A stretch of 64,000 bases of DNA. It comes from Naematelia aurantialba. Taxonomy: Eukaryota; Basidiomycota; Tremellomycetes; Tremellales; Naemateliaceae. The notes beneath the pieces are model-generated. The model made no database searches. It worked only from the letters and a program-made list of their open reading frames with translations, and was not told the origin of the DNA. Each line of letters starts with the position of its first letter. Within the stretch, counting starts at the first letter, position 1. Of the stretch, positions 32,226 to 46,846 are shown piece by piece. Where the stretch lies: NCBI GenBank assembly GCA_021527695.1, contig JAKFAO010000007.1, positions 806,001-870,000 on the forward strand, written 5' to 3'. Both the position numbers and the translations under genes were made by a program.

Positions 32226-34992
32226 ATGGCGGTAGTCGCCTCAGCGACCAGTACTGGTTAGTATCGTCCGTTCCTTTCCCCACCTTTGGCACCGAGTAAA
32301 AACCTGCAAATCTGTGATATACCTCTTCTCCCCAATGATACTTGAGGTGATCAATCACTGACAGTGCAATAGCCACCATGTCGACGACATCCCCCACCTT
32401 GGCTACCCCTCGGCCCAGTGTCCCCAAACTCTCGTCGACCGAACCTAGCATTCCTCAAACTGGTCCCGTTGACGGCTCAGAGGAACGAGCGAAACTCAAT
32501 GGCGCATCTCATGAGGTTGTCCAGGAATCAGTCCAGCCGAATGGGAACGTTGAGCACTCCGATTCCAAGAACGTTCCAGTCGAGGAAGATGATACTTTCT
32601 CCGACGGGTATATCGTCACTTTCGTCCCCGAATGCCATAAGCTAACTTTGCTCAGCCGTCTCACTCCAGTCGCAAGTGAGGGCGGAATCGTCTCCAACAG
32701 CTCCAGCGGGCCCCAGGGTGACGCGTCCACCCCAAATTCGACATCAGTGTCAAGCGGTGATCGAGCTTCCTTTACCTCCCGCCAAACATCGTTATCAGCC
32801 AAACCGAGGGCAGAAGTCGGCTTTGGCAGCTATGAAGATGAACAGCAATTGAAACAAGCACTGTTGTCGAGCAAGGATCGAATCTTTGTCATAATCACTT
32901 CACGGGAAATCGAGGCCTTCATATCGCGCATCGCCGAGGATGACAAGGCGGTCGCTGCCAGGGCAGGACCTTCCACTTTAGCGCCCTTGGGGCAGAGCTT
33001 CAAGCTCACCATGGCGCCAACGAGCAAATTCCAAGCCATGTTGGTGTATAAGGTTGCCGACTGGTATGGTCTGAAAGGCGTGCGTGACGGGAACATGGCG
33101 ATGCATGTCGGCGTCGATAATGTCTTTCATGAGAAAACGTGAGGATGCAATCGCTCGGCCGCAGCTGATCTTCCTAGAAAGACACTAATGTTGTCAAGCC
33201 TCGTCCCAGCCCCGAAGGATGATGCACGTGAGGTCCGACTCTTGCAAAGACGCCCTGTTTCCAATGAAACATCCGCAACAAGTCTGAGTCAGGATGCAAC
33301 CGAGTCTCCCAGGAGGCCTTTGACTCTCGAAGAGCGAGAGGAGGCGTACCGGCGAGCTCGAGAGAGGATCATGGGATCAACGACGTCAGCAAACACGCCG
33401 GACACAACGTCGAGGCAAGACGAAAAGGATGCAAGGACCCGGATTGGTGGCAGCAGACAGCAGGACGACGACGAACTAGATCCCGTTCCCCGATACTTGA
33501 ACTCGACGACCGCGGCTATGATGCAGCCGGTCTACCCATCATTGCAAGATCCTCCACGACCTCGCCAAGTTCCGCCCCCTCAGGCATACCCGCCTGAGGC
33601 GCCCCCGATCGCTTTCCAAGGTAATGGGTTGCCGTACCCTATGTACGCTTCCACGAATGTTCCGGTACCGCATCCATACAGTCAAGCTGCAAACCAGGTG
33701 GCATATCTACCAACCGGGCAGCCACACTATATCCCGCAAGCGCCGTTTCCGAACAATCAGATGTATGCTCCCGAGCAAAACATGTATTGGCAGCAGCCCG
33801 CGAATGGCTATGTCGCTCAAGTCAACAACCAACGCATGATGCCCGTGCCCATCGATGGCTGGTACAGTAATACTGTGCCGATGCCCCACACCAATCAACC
33901 ACTGCAAGTCATACCCCAAGGCATGCCGTTTCAACAGCAATACTACCCTCAACAAGTAATGTACAACCAGCTCGCCCAGCCGGTGCCGGTGAGACCTCAA
34001 CCTCAGCACCACAGCTCAGAGTCGTCCAACTCGTCTCGATCATTCCAAGACCTCTCCCGACCCCATTCGCGGGGCTCTACTACCAGCACGAGAAGTGCTA
34101 CCAGTAGCGTCCGCTTTGGCGCCCGCTTCCCTGCTGGTCAAGCGACGGGATATCTCCAGAAAGGCTTAAGTGGATCTAACTATGGTCTCAGTCGTAGTGA
34201 TCGGCGCAGCACTCGTGGGCACAGTCCTGTAAGAGAAGCCTTAGCAAATGAGAACAATGCTAACACTGCCAGGAATCGGTCACAACCACTTCATCGCAGT
34301 CATCCCGACGGACGAGCTCGATAAACCTGCCGCAACCATCCAATCACCAGCTTCCTACGCGCCCTGACTGGGCAGTGAACAATATTCCCTATCACCCATC
34401 ACCTATGCCCCAAGCTGTTGTGCAGATGTCCAATGGGCCGAATGTTACCGATTTTCCTCCTCTCCGAAACGGCACGGATGCTGTACCTATGCAAATGGAG
34501 CGAGCGAAGATGTCAAGGCCCCCAAATGGGACCGTATGGAACGGTGTCGCGAGTAGAACACTCCAGCACGTGCCGCCCACAAACGACGTCGGCAACATTT
34601 TGCCTTCGCCAAACGCGAGAACGCAAAATGTGGCCCCAAACCCCGCAACACACACAGCTCCGACGGCACGAAATGGGGACCATGCACGAAATGGAGACCA
34701 CGATCCCGATTTCCCGCGCCGTGCGCATGTCTCGCGGAACGTACCTGTGTTATTTGACCCTTCTGAACCGCGCCCCGCATCACGAGGTGCTCCTCAACAC
34801 ACTCCAGCAAACGTGGCGTCGAACCCTGCCACTCCCGGGGACGAGATTGAGGCGAGATTGGCGGCGGTTTCAATGAATGCTGGGGTGACGATCGGACCCC
34901 CGGCAATGAAACCTCTGGCTCCGCCAAGTTATGCCAAGATTGTACGGCGAGAGGGCTCGGGCTTGCACGAAGCGAGTCACTCGCCAAAGTGA
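32226..34992 (+). CDS. R3H and SUZ domain RNA-binding protein
   Basis: Predicted exons: 32226-32256, 32373-32607, 32656-33138, 33199-34228 and 34273-34992 (832 residues). The first exon adds MAVVASATST; translation could also start at the Kozak-like ATG at 32378. The R3H region lies around residues 150-230 (DRIFVIITSREIEAFI ... LGQSFKLTMAPTSKFQAMLVYKVADWYGL), followed by a SUZ motif (LTLEEREEAYRRARERIMG). The rest is Gln/Pro/Tyr-rich and disordered, ending with PPSYAKIVRREG, similar to a SUZ-C segment. Proteins of this type bind single-stranded RNA and regulate mRNA translation or stability in the cytoplasm. The RxxxH of R3H is not conserved here (the His position is Tyr). The 48-nt second intron keeps the frame if retained. 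Confidence 0.85.
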
Positions 34993-35341
34993 CAAGCTCA
35001 AAGTGCGGTTTCAGAGCACACCGATCAGAAGCTTGAGGCGAGTAGTTGCATGCGAGGTCGGGGTCCTGAGAAGTAACGGGGAGGATGAGACTGTGATGAG
35101 GGTTATATGGCGTGGAGATGAAGCATACCATACGCGAGCCTGGATCAAGCAAGACGAGCATACATACAGCATGTCATTTCCTGGAATGCAGCATACGTGA
35201 ACCAAAATAATGCTTCCGTTGGTGCCCCGTTGTTGTCCTCTTGGACCAAAGGCTTCGCGAATCCATTTGCTGTTCTTTACTGCGCGCATGGCAGACTTGC
35301 CGGTCTGCTTTCTTCTCCTCTGATAGCTAACGAGAGAAAAA
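34993..35341. other. Intergenic region upstream of GCN5
   Basis: Contains the R3H-SUZ 3' region and the GCN5 promoter; no further feature is visible. Confidence 0.4.
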
Positions 35342-38514
<3,173 letters not shown>

Positions 38515-39200
38515 GCCCGGGGAGGGAGTCCATGTCCCCTGCAGATGCGGAAGGCGGGGAGTGGATGTCGGCAGAGGCGGTTTGAGTGGCCATGGGCAGT
38601 GGGAGCTGGGAGTAGGGAGAGGACATTGGCAGTTGGTACTTGCAGTTGGCGTGGGAGTGGGAGCGGGAGTGGGGAACGGAGAGGTCGTGGCTGCGCAAGG
38701 GCCTAGTCTTGGCGAGTGTAGCAGTAGCTCCATATGCATAGCACCTTGTATTAGACCTTTCGGCAACGAGTATGAGTGGAGACAGCGTCGACAGCTTCAG
38801 TGGAAATCCAGACGCTGATTCGGGTGTGTCCCGAATGCCAAAAGCACTGTAAGGCAGCATGCGGTGCCGAACGTCATAGTAGTCGTGATCGTGTTCATGG
38901 TAAAAAGAGACCAAGAGACTTGACAGTGAGAAGAGCATGGTTTCATCCACTAGGCAATATATGATACAAAAGATCAGGCTCTGCTGAGCGCTAGTTGTAC
39001 AACGGATTAAAGTAGCTATATATGGACAAGAGTCTGCTCGTCCTCGTCCTCGTCCTCATCCTCGTCGCCCTCGTCCCATCCTCGTTGTCCTCGTCGTCCT
39101 CGTCATTATCTTCGTCAACGTCATCATTTCTCATCGCCGCCGCCGCCGCCGCCGTCGTCGTCGTCGTCGTTTTACTCTTCGTACAGTCGCAGGTGGGGGG
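38515..39200. other. Intergenic region with trinucleotide repeats
   Basis: GTGGGAGTGGGAGCGGGAGT-type purine repeats lie near 38640-38680. A run of CCTCGTC-type units and GCC/GTC repeats occupies about 39038-39172, just past the end of the next minus-strand gene. A plus-strand open frame through these repeats is composition-driven. Confidence 0.5.
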
Positions 39201-40457
39201 CTATGCGACGGCCAGCACCACCCATTCGCCACCATCGACGACAGACGTGAGTTTCCGCGGGCCTGCGTACTGCGGCGACTCGGCGCCAAGAGGCGGCGAC
39301 GCGGGTGGAGACGGCAGAGTCGGTCGGGTCGATAGGATCGGTCGGGTCGAGAGGGTGGGTAGAGTGGAGAGGGCCGGTCGGGTGGAGAGGGCCGGTAGGG
39401 TCGAGAGCGAGGGCAGTGATGGCAAAGATGGCGAGGGCAGTGATGGCAAAGATGGCGAGGGTGGCGGTGATGGTGGAGACGATAGCGACGGCAGAGAAGA
39501 CAAGGAGGCGCGCGACGGAGGGGACATGGCGAGGAGGTTGGCCGCTGGGCGCGGCGTGTCGCGGCGTTTGAACTTGGGCCGAACCGGCCGGGGCACAGAG
39601 GCTGGCACCCTCGAGAAGGCGGTGGTGGAGGGGGTGGGTCTCGACCTCGACGTTCGCGTCGATGGCTCGGCGTCCACAGCCGTTGGGGTGGCCGTTGGAC
39701 GAGTGGAGGTGGCCGTTGGACGAGTGGAGGTGGCCGTTGGGCGAGTGGAGGTGGTAGGGGAGGTGGAGGAGGCCGCCGTGGCCACGGGCATCTCGATCTC
39801 GGGTCCGCAGAGGGGCAGAGCAGGAAAGGTGGGCGCCGTGAGGCGTCCCGAGAAGATGGGCGCGGTGATCTCCTCCTTCAAGGTCCAGTTGTACGACGGC
39901 TCCGGCAGGGCGAAGCCCTTGAGCCCGGGCATGGCGGGCGATGCGTCCGTCTCCATCAGCGCAAACTCGTCGCGCTCGTCCAGCTCGAGCGGGTCGTCGT
40001 CCTGGCTGTAGCTGGAGTGGGTCTCGCGAGGACGGCCGGTTGAGGCTGCGGTCGCGGTCACAGGCGCAGTTGTAGTTGCAGTGGGAGTGGGAGTGGGAGT
40101 AGGAGTAGGAGTGGGACCGACGACGGGTGTAGCAGGCATGGACACGCCCGAGATCGACGAGGTGCTCGACCCTCGACGGGCAACGAGCGGCGGTGTGCGC
40201 GGTGTGCGCAGGAACGCCGAGCTACTTGCCGAGCTGCTTGCCGACGCCGGTGTTGACGTCGAGGTGGACGAAGCGTGGGCAGACGAGGACGACGAGGTCG
40301 AGGGTGTCCGGTGTAGCAGGCTCGGCGGGGTGCGGGCCGGCAGCGACGGGAGCGCAAAGTGCAGCGGCTGGGAAAAGTACGATGCCGTGCTGGACCGCGG
40401 AGACGGGGAGGCGTGCAAGTGCGGGAAGGGCGTGCCGGGACGCGCAATGGTGGTCAT
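39201..40457 (-). CDS. Low-complexity Pro/Ser/Thr-rich protein
   Basis: Single open frame of 418 residues with ATG at 40457-40455 (MTTIARPGTPFPHL). Ser/Thr/Pro/Ala make up most of it. Tandem blocks include (TSTRPTA)n in the middle and LSTRP/LSTLP repeats near the C-terminus, plus a PTPTPTPTPT run. The one non-repetitive, protein-like segment is about residues 155-215 (DDDPLELDERDEFALMETD ... YNWTLKEEITAPIFSGRLT), which looks like a short conserved motif region. This segment is the best argument that the minus strand codes, rather than the equally long plus-strand frame. No family is recognised; a regulatory or scaffold role is only a guess. Confidence 0.6.
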   Translation of the reverse strand: MTTIARPGTPFPHLHASPSPRSSTASYFSQPLHFALPSLPARTPPSLLHRTPSTSSSSSAHASSTSTSTPASASSSASSSAFLRTPRTPPLVARRGSSTSSISGVSMPATPVVGPTPTPTPTPTPTATTTAPVTATAASTGRPRETHSSYSQDDDPLELDERDEFALMETDASPAMPGLKGFALPEPSYNWTLKEEITAPIFSGRLTAPTFPALPLCGPEIEMPVATAASSTSPTTSTRPTATSTRPTATSTRPTATPTAVDAEPSTRTSRSRPTPSTTAFSRVPASVPRPVRPKFKRRDTPRPAANLLAMSPPSRASLSSLPSLSSPPSPPPSPSLPSLPSPSLPSLPSLSTLPALSTRPALSTLPTLSTRPILSTRPTLPSPPASPPLGAESPQYAGPRKLTSVVDGGEWVVLAVA

Positions 40458-42727
40458 CTCGACGAGGTGACGGTGAGTCACGGGCAGTAGGAATGAAGAT
40501 GCAGTGTGAGGCTACGCTGCTGCGATGCTGCGATGCTGCGATGCTACGATGTCGTTGCTGTGTGCTGTGATGATATCTGATGTCTGATATCTGGTGTCTG
40601 GTGTCTCGCAGCGAGTAGGCGGTGCAGTGAGGACGGGACTCGAGGCGGCCCCCGGCCCCCCCTAAATATATCCAGAGGCGACACACTCAGCAGGCCGAGT
40701 CGCTGAGTAACCCCCGCAGGCCGAGCGATCTAGTCGTCGGTACCGGCGATAACTACGGCCATGGCCATCCGCTCGGCGGACATGTACGTGGAGGTCGGGC
40801 ACTCACAGCCCAGGGACGGCTGCAAAACCCTAACCTTGGTCTCTGCCTCCACGCCTCCACTTGGGTCCCTCGCTCTCTCTCCTGCTGCCCGCTCCTGGGC
40901 ACCCAAGAGGTCGCCGGCCCTTGAAAAAAATTCCCCTCGGCCCTCGTTTCTCTTCCAGCTGTAGCTGCCGCTGTCGCTGTCGCTTTCGCATTCGCTCGGC
41001 CTGGCGGGGGTGCGGCCTCGGCATCACTGGCCGTCCCACAAGCCGCTTCCCTGTCCCTGCCCCTCAATGGCCGTCCACCCCGCTGTGTAGGGACGTGCGT
41101 AGGTCCAGAACTTGTCTTAGCGCCAAGACGACGGTACGCCTAACGACTACATCAGTCAGCGCTGATTCAGCTGATGAGCAAGCATCCGCATCCATAAGCA
41201 TTGCTGCATCGCAGAGTCTACTCGAGTATCCACAAGGTACCAGTAGCGCAGGCTTACAAAGCATCGATGGCGCCCTCTGTGCGGGTGGAGGACAATCGAT
41301 CGCAGCACGACAAGACGCGTTACGGTGCTAGCGACACTTTGCACCACCAGTAGACTGCGGCCATGCATGCCGTCACACCGCTGCAGTGGGTGCATCTTCC
41401 TATCGTACCAAGAACATGCACCGCATCGTACCGATTAATTCTTAGGGGGCGCCGCGCCATCGGCCGCCGAGCAAGGCTAATGTCTTGGAGTCCTCACGCG
41501 GCCGCCGACGGTCGAGCCGATGCCGTCCCCGCTCAAAAGAGTCCTTACCACCTATCCACGCTCGTGCCTGCCCAGACTGGACTATGCATTTCATGTAGAT
41601 CTGCATCTCTCCTGCGGAAAGACTAGACGACTGTGACCAGCGGCCAATGCGGGGAGCCGAGAGCCGGCATGCACCTCGGCCGCCATGAAAATTTTATGTA
41701 CGCAGAGTGCGTCGTACGTTTATTCGGCGTCGGTGTCAAGTGATTGTGGCACGAGATCAAGCTCGGCCACGACATGGTTGTGGCACGAGATCAGCTCGGC
41801 CACTGCATACTGCCACGGCCATGGTTGCTGCCACGGCTATAGTTGCAGCCATAACCCAAGTGGCAGCTTTGGTGCTACAAGTCATGTCTACGGCCCTCCA
41901 TGAGCCATGTCTACAGCGTCCACCCGGCCGACACGCTGCAGGCGGCCAGCAGCCGATATCCACTGTCCCCCGACCCAGTGGGGGACCCCGCGGTGCCTGA
42001 CACGCAGAAGTAACAGCGCTGCCAAGATCTGGAGGATTGCACAACCGCACTGATAGGATATATGTATATATGTATCGCATGGTTCTTCGCATGCGTGCGG
42101 AGATGAGCCAGCAATTTGCTTAGAAACATAGAAACATGCGGATGCAGATCTACCTACATAACTTGGTCGGCGGCAGTGCCAAAGGGAGGTGGCCTTGCGG
42201 CGTTGAGACTCGCCCGTCAGTCTGGCGGACTCCTCTTAGGCGCCGTCTATGAATGTGACTCCTCCACACGTTCTCTACTCCATCAACACTGTTGTCCGTG
42301 GAAATGTGGAATGGCCAATATCTCCAACTGCCGCGCGGTTGTCAACAGCGACCAAATTGTCCGTGCGACCAAGTTGTCCGTATGCTACGTTGCGTCCATG
42401 CCGAGGCTGTCATGTCTGTCAGTCAAGCGCCATGTCTAGACTGAACTGTCCATATCAGGCACGCGGTGCAGCGGCATCAACAATATGGTATCGCATAATA
42501 TAGACAGATATAGAATATCTGTGTGAGGCGGCTATGACACAATACGACACAGGCGCCGCTCCTGTCCGACTCGAGCTGGTAGTACAAGATCCCGGGTATC
42601 ATCCGACGCATTCAGAAATCAAGAGACGAGAACCGAGGCGCTGTCGCGCTAGTGGCGAAGCAGGGTGGTGAGGGTGGGGGAAGACGGAGTAAAGCTACTT
42701 TCGAAAGGATGTTTCGAAAGATTGCAG
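40458..42727. other. Gene-poor interval
   Basis: About 2.3 kb without a supportable gene. It contains the upstream region of the low-complexity gene (TATATTTA on the minus strand at about 40672-40665), a short direct repeat noted separately, and AT-rich stretches such as TATATGTATATATGTAT at 42058-42074. Short frames here have no splice or composition support. Confidence 0.45.
41742..41804 (+). repeat. Two-copy direct repeat TTGTGGCACGAGATCA-AGCTCGGCCAC
   Basis: Copies at about 41744-41770 and 41780-41805 differ by a single inserted A. Imperfect palindromic CCATGG/GCCACGGC sequences follow. No coding potential; origin unknown. Confidence 0.6.
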
Positions 42728-43120
42728 TTACTGCGGCTCAACGTATGCGACCGAGCCCATACCTGGGAGCCAGCGGATCTATCGCCTCGTCAGGATTCAT
42801 TCTGTTGGAGATGTGGGGTAGTCACTCACGTGGTCCCGGTCTTCCCGGATGTGCTTGACGGCGTGGTAGCCTGCAAACGAGCACATGGTGACGGTGAGTG
42901 CTGCGAGTGGGTACGCCTCGACTGGCATTGGCACGTCGCGGAAGAACCGTGTGATCTGAGGTGGGTGTCAATGGAGCTCGAGTCCAGAGCTGGTTCGGTG
43001 ACTCACGGGACCTTCGTGGACTGGCGCGGTGTGGGCTGCTCTGCGAGCGACCATGCTTCGGGCTGCCGGTGCCGAGGCAGAGATGATTCGGCTGGACTGA
43101 CGGAGGGTCTGAGCGAACAT
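42728..43120 (-). CDS. Small mitochondrial membrane protein (NDUFA4/B12D-like?)
   Basis: Predicted exons: 43007-43120, 42830-42955 and 42728-42778 (96 residues). All three introns/exons are phase 0 with GTGAGT donors. The N-terminus MFAQTLRQSSRIISASAPAARSMVARRAA is a typical mitochondrial presequence. It is followed by GPITRFFRDVPMPVEAYPL, a single hydrophobic helix (AALTVTMCSFAGYHAVKH) and a charged REDRDH. The layout resembles small respiratory-chain accessory subunits of the MLRQ/NDUFA4 (B12D) type, but the resemblance is weak. TATAAAG on the minus strand at 43257-43251 lies about 131 nt upstream. Inner-membrane location is well supported; the specific complex is not. Confidence 0.7.
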
Positions 43121-43250
43121 GGTAGACAAATAAATGGGTTGGTGTAGCTAAGCTAGGCTAGCGAGGTGGTTGTTGGGTTGGGTGGTTATTGTAGTGGACA
43201 GTTGGTTCTCGTGTGAGGATGAGGACCTCCAGCCACCTAACCCGGCGCAC

Positions 43251-43257
43251 CTTTATA
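43251..43257 (-). promoter_or_regulatory. TATA box (TATAAAG)
   Basis: Minus-strand TATAAAG about 131 nt upstream of the ATG of the small mitochondrial protein gene. Confidence 0.5.
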
Positions 43258-43940
43258 CCTCGAGCATCCCGAGCACGTCGGCGAGGACGAGCTGATTGTC
43301 CCGGATTCGGACGCATACGGTGTGAGAGAGCTCCTTGGTGGGCGGTGGGACTCGCAGCAGAGCCTCGACGAAACCTCCCGACGAGATCTGGGCTGCAGCA
43401 GTAACCGGTGCGGCCAGACCACAGCCACGACGGAAACGTCTGGGGCGAGAACGCGGACGGGGTCGGGGGATACTTGGCCCACTGCCGCAATCAGTGCGGA
43501 CCAGGAACGAGAAAAATACAAATATGACGAGGATTTTCAGGCACCTGCCGGCAGGCACGGCGGGACACCAGAGGGCGTCCCAGAACACCCAATACAAATT
43601 CGACGGTAACCACTACAAATTGACGGGAATTCTCGCCCCCATCGAATACAAATCGCGTCAGAGCATGCGTTTCAGGTTGGGCGAATCCGTTCAAGACGGA
43701 TAACGATCCCTCCCGACCCTCGTCACCCCTCTGCATGATCGCAGGGAGCGGGGATCCCGAGTCGGGACAGGCTATTTGGTTATCTCGGAGGAGCACGGCG
43801 TCACTGGGCGCGTTGACGTGGGTGGCTGGTGGATGATACGAGTGGGACGGACGTGGGACGACGATTCGCGTGCTGTCGAGGGCAGCTGTGTCGCAGCACC
43901 ACCGGTCGCGGCATTTCGAGTCGACACGGTGCGAGTCCGG
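43253..43940 (-). CDS. Possible unresolved minus-strand gene
   Basis: Two overlapping minus-strand frames look partly protein-like. One (43491-43943) reads through THALTRFVFDGG. The other ends at 43253 with a plausible domain (SSGGFVEALLRVPPPTKELSHTVCVRIRDNQLVLADVLGMLEV). They could be exons of one gene whose junction I cannot place. TTTGTATT-type repeats occur four times between them. The stop codon overlaps the TATA box of the next gene, which weakens the case. No function is proposed. Confidence 0.25.
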
Positions 43941-44723
43941 CAAGTAGAGTAAGCGGTCTGTCCCGCATGTTGTTGGCGTCGGCCCACTTCACCTTCCTCT
44001 TCTCTTTGGGGCGCTTCTTCACGACGCTCTGAAGCTACACGACATGCTAGCCTGGAAGACGCAAGCAGCGTCCTGTCCTCTTCCGCGCTGGATCAAACAA
44101 CTGACTTTAGCTCTCTGTCCAGGGCCAAGAGTCCCCTAAACAACAAATCACGTGATCTGACCCAACCCTCCCATCATTCGTCCTGAGGACGTCCTTCGTC
44201 AATGCCAACAGGGCATCTCACCTCACTCGATCATCTCAGCTAATGCCGTGCTGCTTTCTCAACTCCACGACCGCATACCACCATGTATCCGCGTGTGAGG
44301 CAGAAATCCAATCTCGCCTAAGTGGAGGATGCTCGGACTTTACCCGGCAGCCTAACCCGCTTCTCAGAGACGGGCACGAGGGCCTCTGCTCCAACGCAAC
44401 GGGCCTTGTCCTTTCTTCCACGTCGAGCTCTGGGCCACTCATCGTGCCGTGGATTAGTGACGTCGAGGCGTTAACCGCACACATGTCAAGCCAGTGGCGC
44501 CATCTAATCTCCTAATCATCTTCCTGATACCCGGTAGTGACAGCAGCGACCCATCTAATCTCCTCGAGGCAGTATATAGCGGCTCGGGGCCGTTTCATCT
44601 CACGGTATCCAGCTTGACCTTTACCTGTGCTCATTTCCCTCTTGCTCGACTCACCCCACACAAGGGAATACTACGCGGCACCACCCACCTCGACGTTCTC
44701 GTTCATTCTTCGCTCCACTTGCG
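43941..44723. other. Intergenic region; TATA box for oxidoreductase gene
   Basis: TATATAG at 44573-44579 lies about 150 nt upstream of the ATG at 44724. The CCATCTAATCTCCT sequence is repeated at about 44504 and 44551. No gene is called. Confidence 0.45.
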
Positions 44724-46846
44724 ATGCTGCCGACCGCCGTCAGACGACTGTCGCAGACCTCTGCCCGCTTGGCAGGCGGCAAGCTCAATGTCCTACTGCT
44801 GGGGGCAGGACCTATCAACTTTGGTTCGGTCGAGGGTCCGTGGAACCATGTATGTCTCGTCTCATTTCACTTGTACCCGCTCACCCATTTCCATCTTCAA
44901 CTCTTCTCCACTCTTCTTCAACCTTCTTACTCTTACTCTTCTCTGCCGTACTTTTTGCTCTATTTATACTATTTTCCTGCTTTTCCTTACCTGTCTTTCC
45001 GCTTTCTTTAAGGTTGACTCTCCCTCTTCCCTGCTCTCTGTTCAACCACACGCCGGTCGGGGTCATCAGCAGGAGCCGAAATGCTGATATACCCAGACGA
45101 GGCGCCTCGAGTCCATCCTCGGACCGCGCCTCAACGTCGTAGGGCTGGTAGATCGCGACCCGGCGCGCGCCGACCGCGCGCTCACGATCAAGCGGAACGA
45201 CGAGCGCGTTAAAGACGGGTACGGCGGGACGAGGGTGTTTGCGAGTATTGGCGAGGCGGTGGAGGCGCTCAGGCATGCAGAGGGCGACGAGCGGGTGCAG
45301 TGAGTCCACTTTCTCTCCTTCTCCCTTCTCCCTTCTCCCTTCTCCCTTCTCCCTTCTCCCTTCTCCCTTCTCCCTTCTCCCTTCTCCCTTCTCCCTTCTC
45401 CCTTCTCCCTTCTCCCTCCTCCCCTCTCCCTCCTCCCCTCTCCTTCTCCCTTCTCTCTTTTCTCTTCTCTCTTTCTCTTCTCTTCCTTTCCTTGCTTTCT
45501 TTCTCTTCCTCCATGTGTCCCTCTCAGTCGTCTGTGCCCGGGCACCGTCAGAGCCACCCTGACACCCCCAGCCTCACGGTAGATGGCTTCCATTCCACCA
45601 CCCGCGGCTCCACCGTGCCAAACCACAACTCTGATCTCGTCCTCGCCGAAGCATTCCCAACAGCAGCACATTTCATCGAGAAGCCCATCTCGGCGCTGGA
45701 GAGTCAGGACTTCGCACAGCTGGATGAGGTTAGGAAGGCCTTGGATGGGAAGATCACCAGTATTGGGTATATGTTGAGATATCTCAAGGGTGAGTGCTCC
45801 GCCCCAACAGGCATCTTTCCAAACCATCTGATCAACTCTTGGTCGAGATTGACATACCTCAGCGGTCCAGGAGATGAAGCGCATCATCACTGAGAACAAA
45901 CTCACTATCATGGCCACCATGGCGACGTATCTCATGGCATAGTATGTGTTGTAGCTGGCTGGACCAATCTGACCACGATAGCTCTTATGCCGGGGAAGAC
46001 ACCAAGACCATCGGCTACTGGAACAAAGCACTTGAGATGGGTCGTAGGTTTCACCAGTCTCAGCTATAAAGCATCAGCTGATCCAGCACCAGCCGTCGTC
46101 GGCCAAGGCACCCATATCTGTGAATTTTCAGTCTCAGTGTATGGTTACTCGGGTCACCTTACTAACTCAGCAGGCGATCTGGCGCGGTACCTCGCTCCTC
46201 GCCCATTGCTGGACACTATAAAGGTTCAGACGGTCGAAGCGGCAGATCCACCCGGTCACCTATCTCAGATCAAGTTTGATGTCGACTCGCTCGTCCCGCC
46301 GGAAAATCACTCCCCTAGAGTCACAAACGCTATCTGGCGATGGGAGGGAGGAGCAGTGGGGCACTTTCTACATGGGGTCGTGTTGCACGGTGAGCTGTTC
46401 GTCTAAGACACACCAAGTGACCCCAGCTCACATGGCAATCAGAGGGCGACTACGATTGCGAGCTGGTAGTGTTGGCCGACGGATGGAAGCTGCGATTGGT
46501 GGACCCGTACGGCGTCGCGCCAAAGCTCTATGTTAGGCATCCGGGCTCCAAAAACGAAGGTGAGTCTTTAATTCTCTTCACTATCCGGTTGAGCTGCTGA
46601 CGCTCATATGCCGCAGTCCAGACAACGTTCAGCGACGACGACTGCTACTACTCTGAGTTTGCCACACTCATCGACGTGATTGACGGCAAAGCGGACCCGT
46701 CGGCCATCCTGTCGCCATACGCAGATGCCGTAGAGACGTACAAATTCGTGAGCTCCCGAGGTGCCAGACCCCGAACCAGCTGACCAGACCAGACTTGGGC
46801 GATACGCCTCGCCGGTGAGGCCGATGCCAAGGCACGTCTGGGATAG
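44724..46846 (+). CDS. Gfo/Idh/MocA-family oxidoreductase
   Basis: Ten predicted exons: 44724-44849, 45097-45299, 45572-45789, 45863-45941, 45982-46040, 46087-46119, 46174-46389, 46443-46559, 46617-46747 and 46793-46846 (411 residues). The N-terminal Rossmann fold starts KLNVLLLGAGPINFGSVEGP, with the second strand NVVGLVDRDP. The family EKP motif is present (FIEKPIS). A YMLRYL-K helix and the C-terminal alpha/beta domain (GTHICDLARYLAP, DYDCELVVLADGWKL) follow. Such enzymes bind NAD(P) and oxidise or reduce sugars or related compounds; the substrate is unknown. The first residues (LPTAVRRLSQTSARL) look like a mitochondrial presequence. Intron 2 carries a long CCTTCTC repeat. The block just before RGSTVP is the least certain. 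Confidence 0.85.
45308..45470 (+). repeat. Intronic (CCTTCTC)n minisatellite
   Basis: About fifteen uninterrupted 7-bp units, then degenerate CTCC/CTTTCT sequence, inside intron 2 of the oxidoreductase gene. It creates spurious long frames on both strands. Confidence 0.85.

Noticed and set aside
39022..40011. Plus-strand 329-codon frame with a hydrophobic Leu/Val start
   Set aside because: The hydrophobic start is a translation of CTCGTC/GCC trinucleotide repeats, and the rest mirrors the minus-strand Pro/Ser/Thr gene.
45300..45893. Plus-strand Ser/Pro/Leu frame through the CCTTCTC array
   Set aside because: Its first half lies in an intron; only the part from 45572 is real exon.
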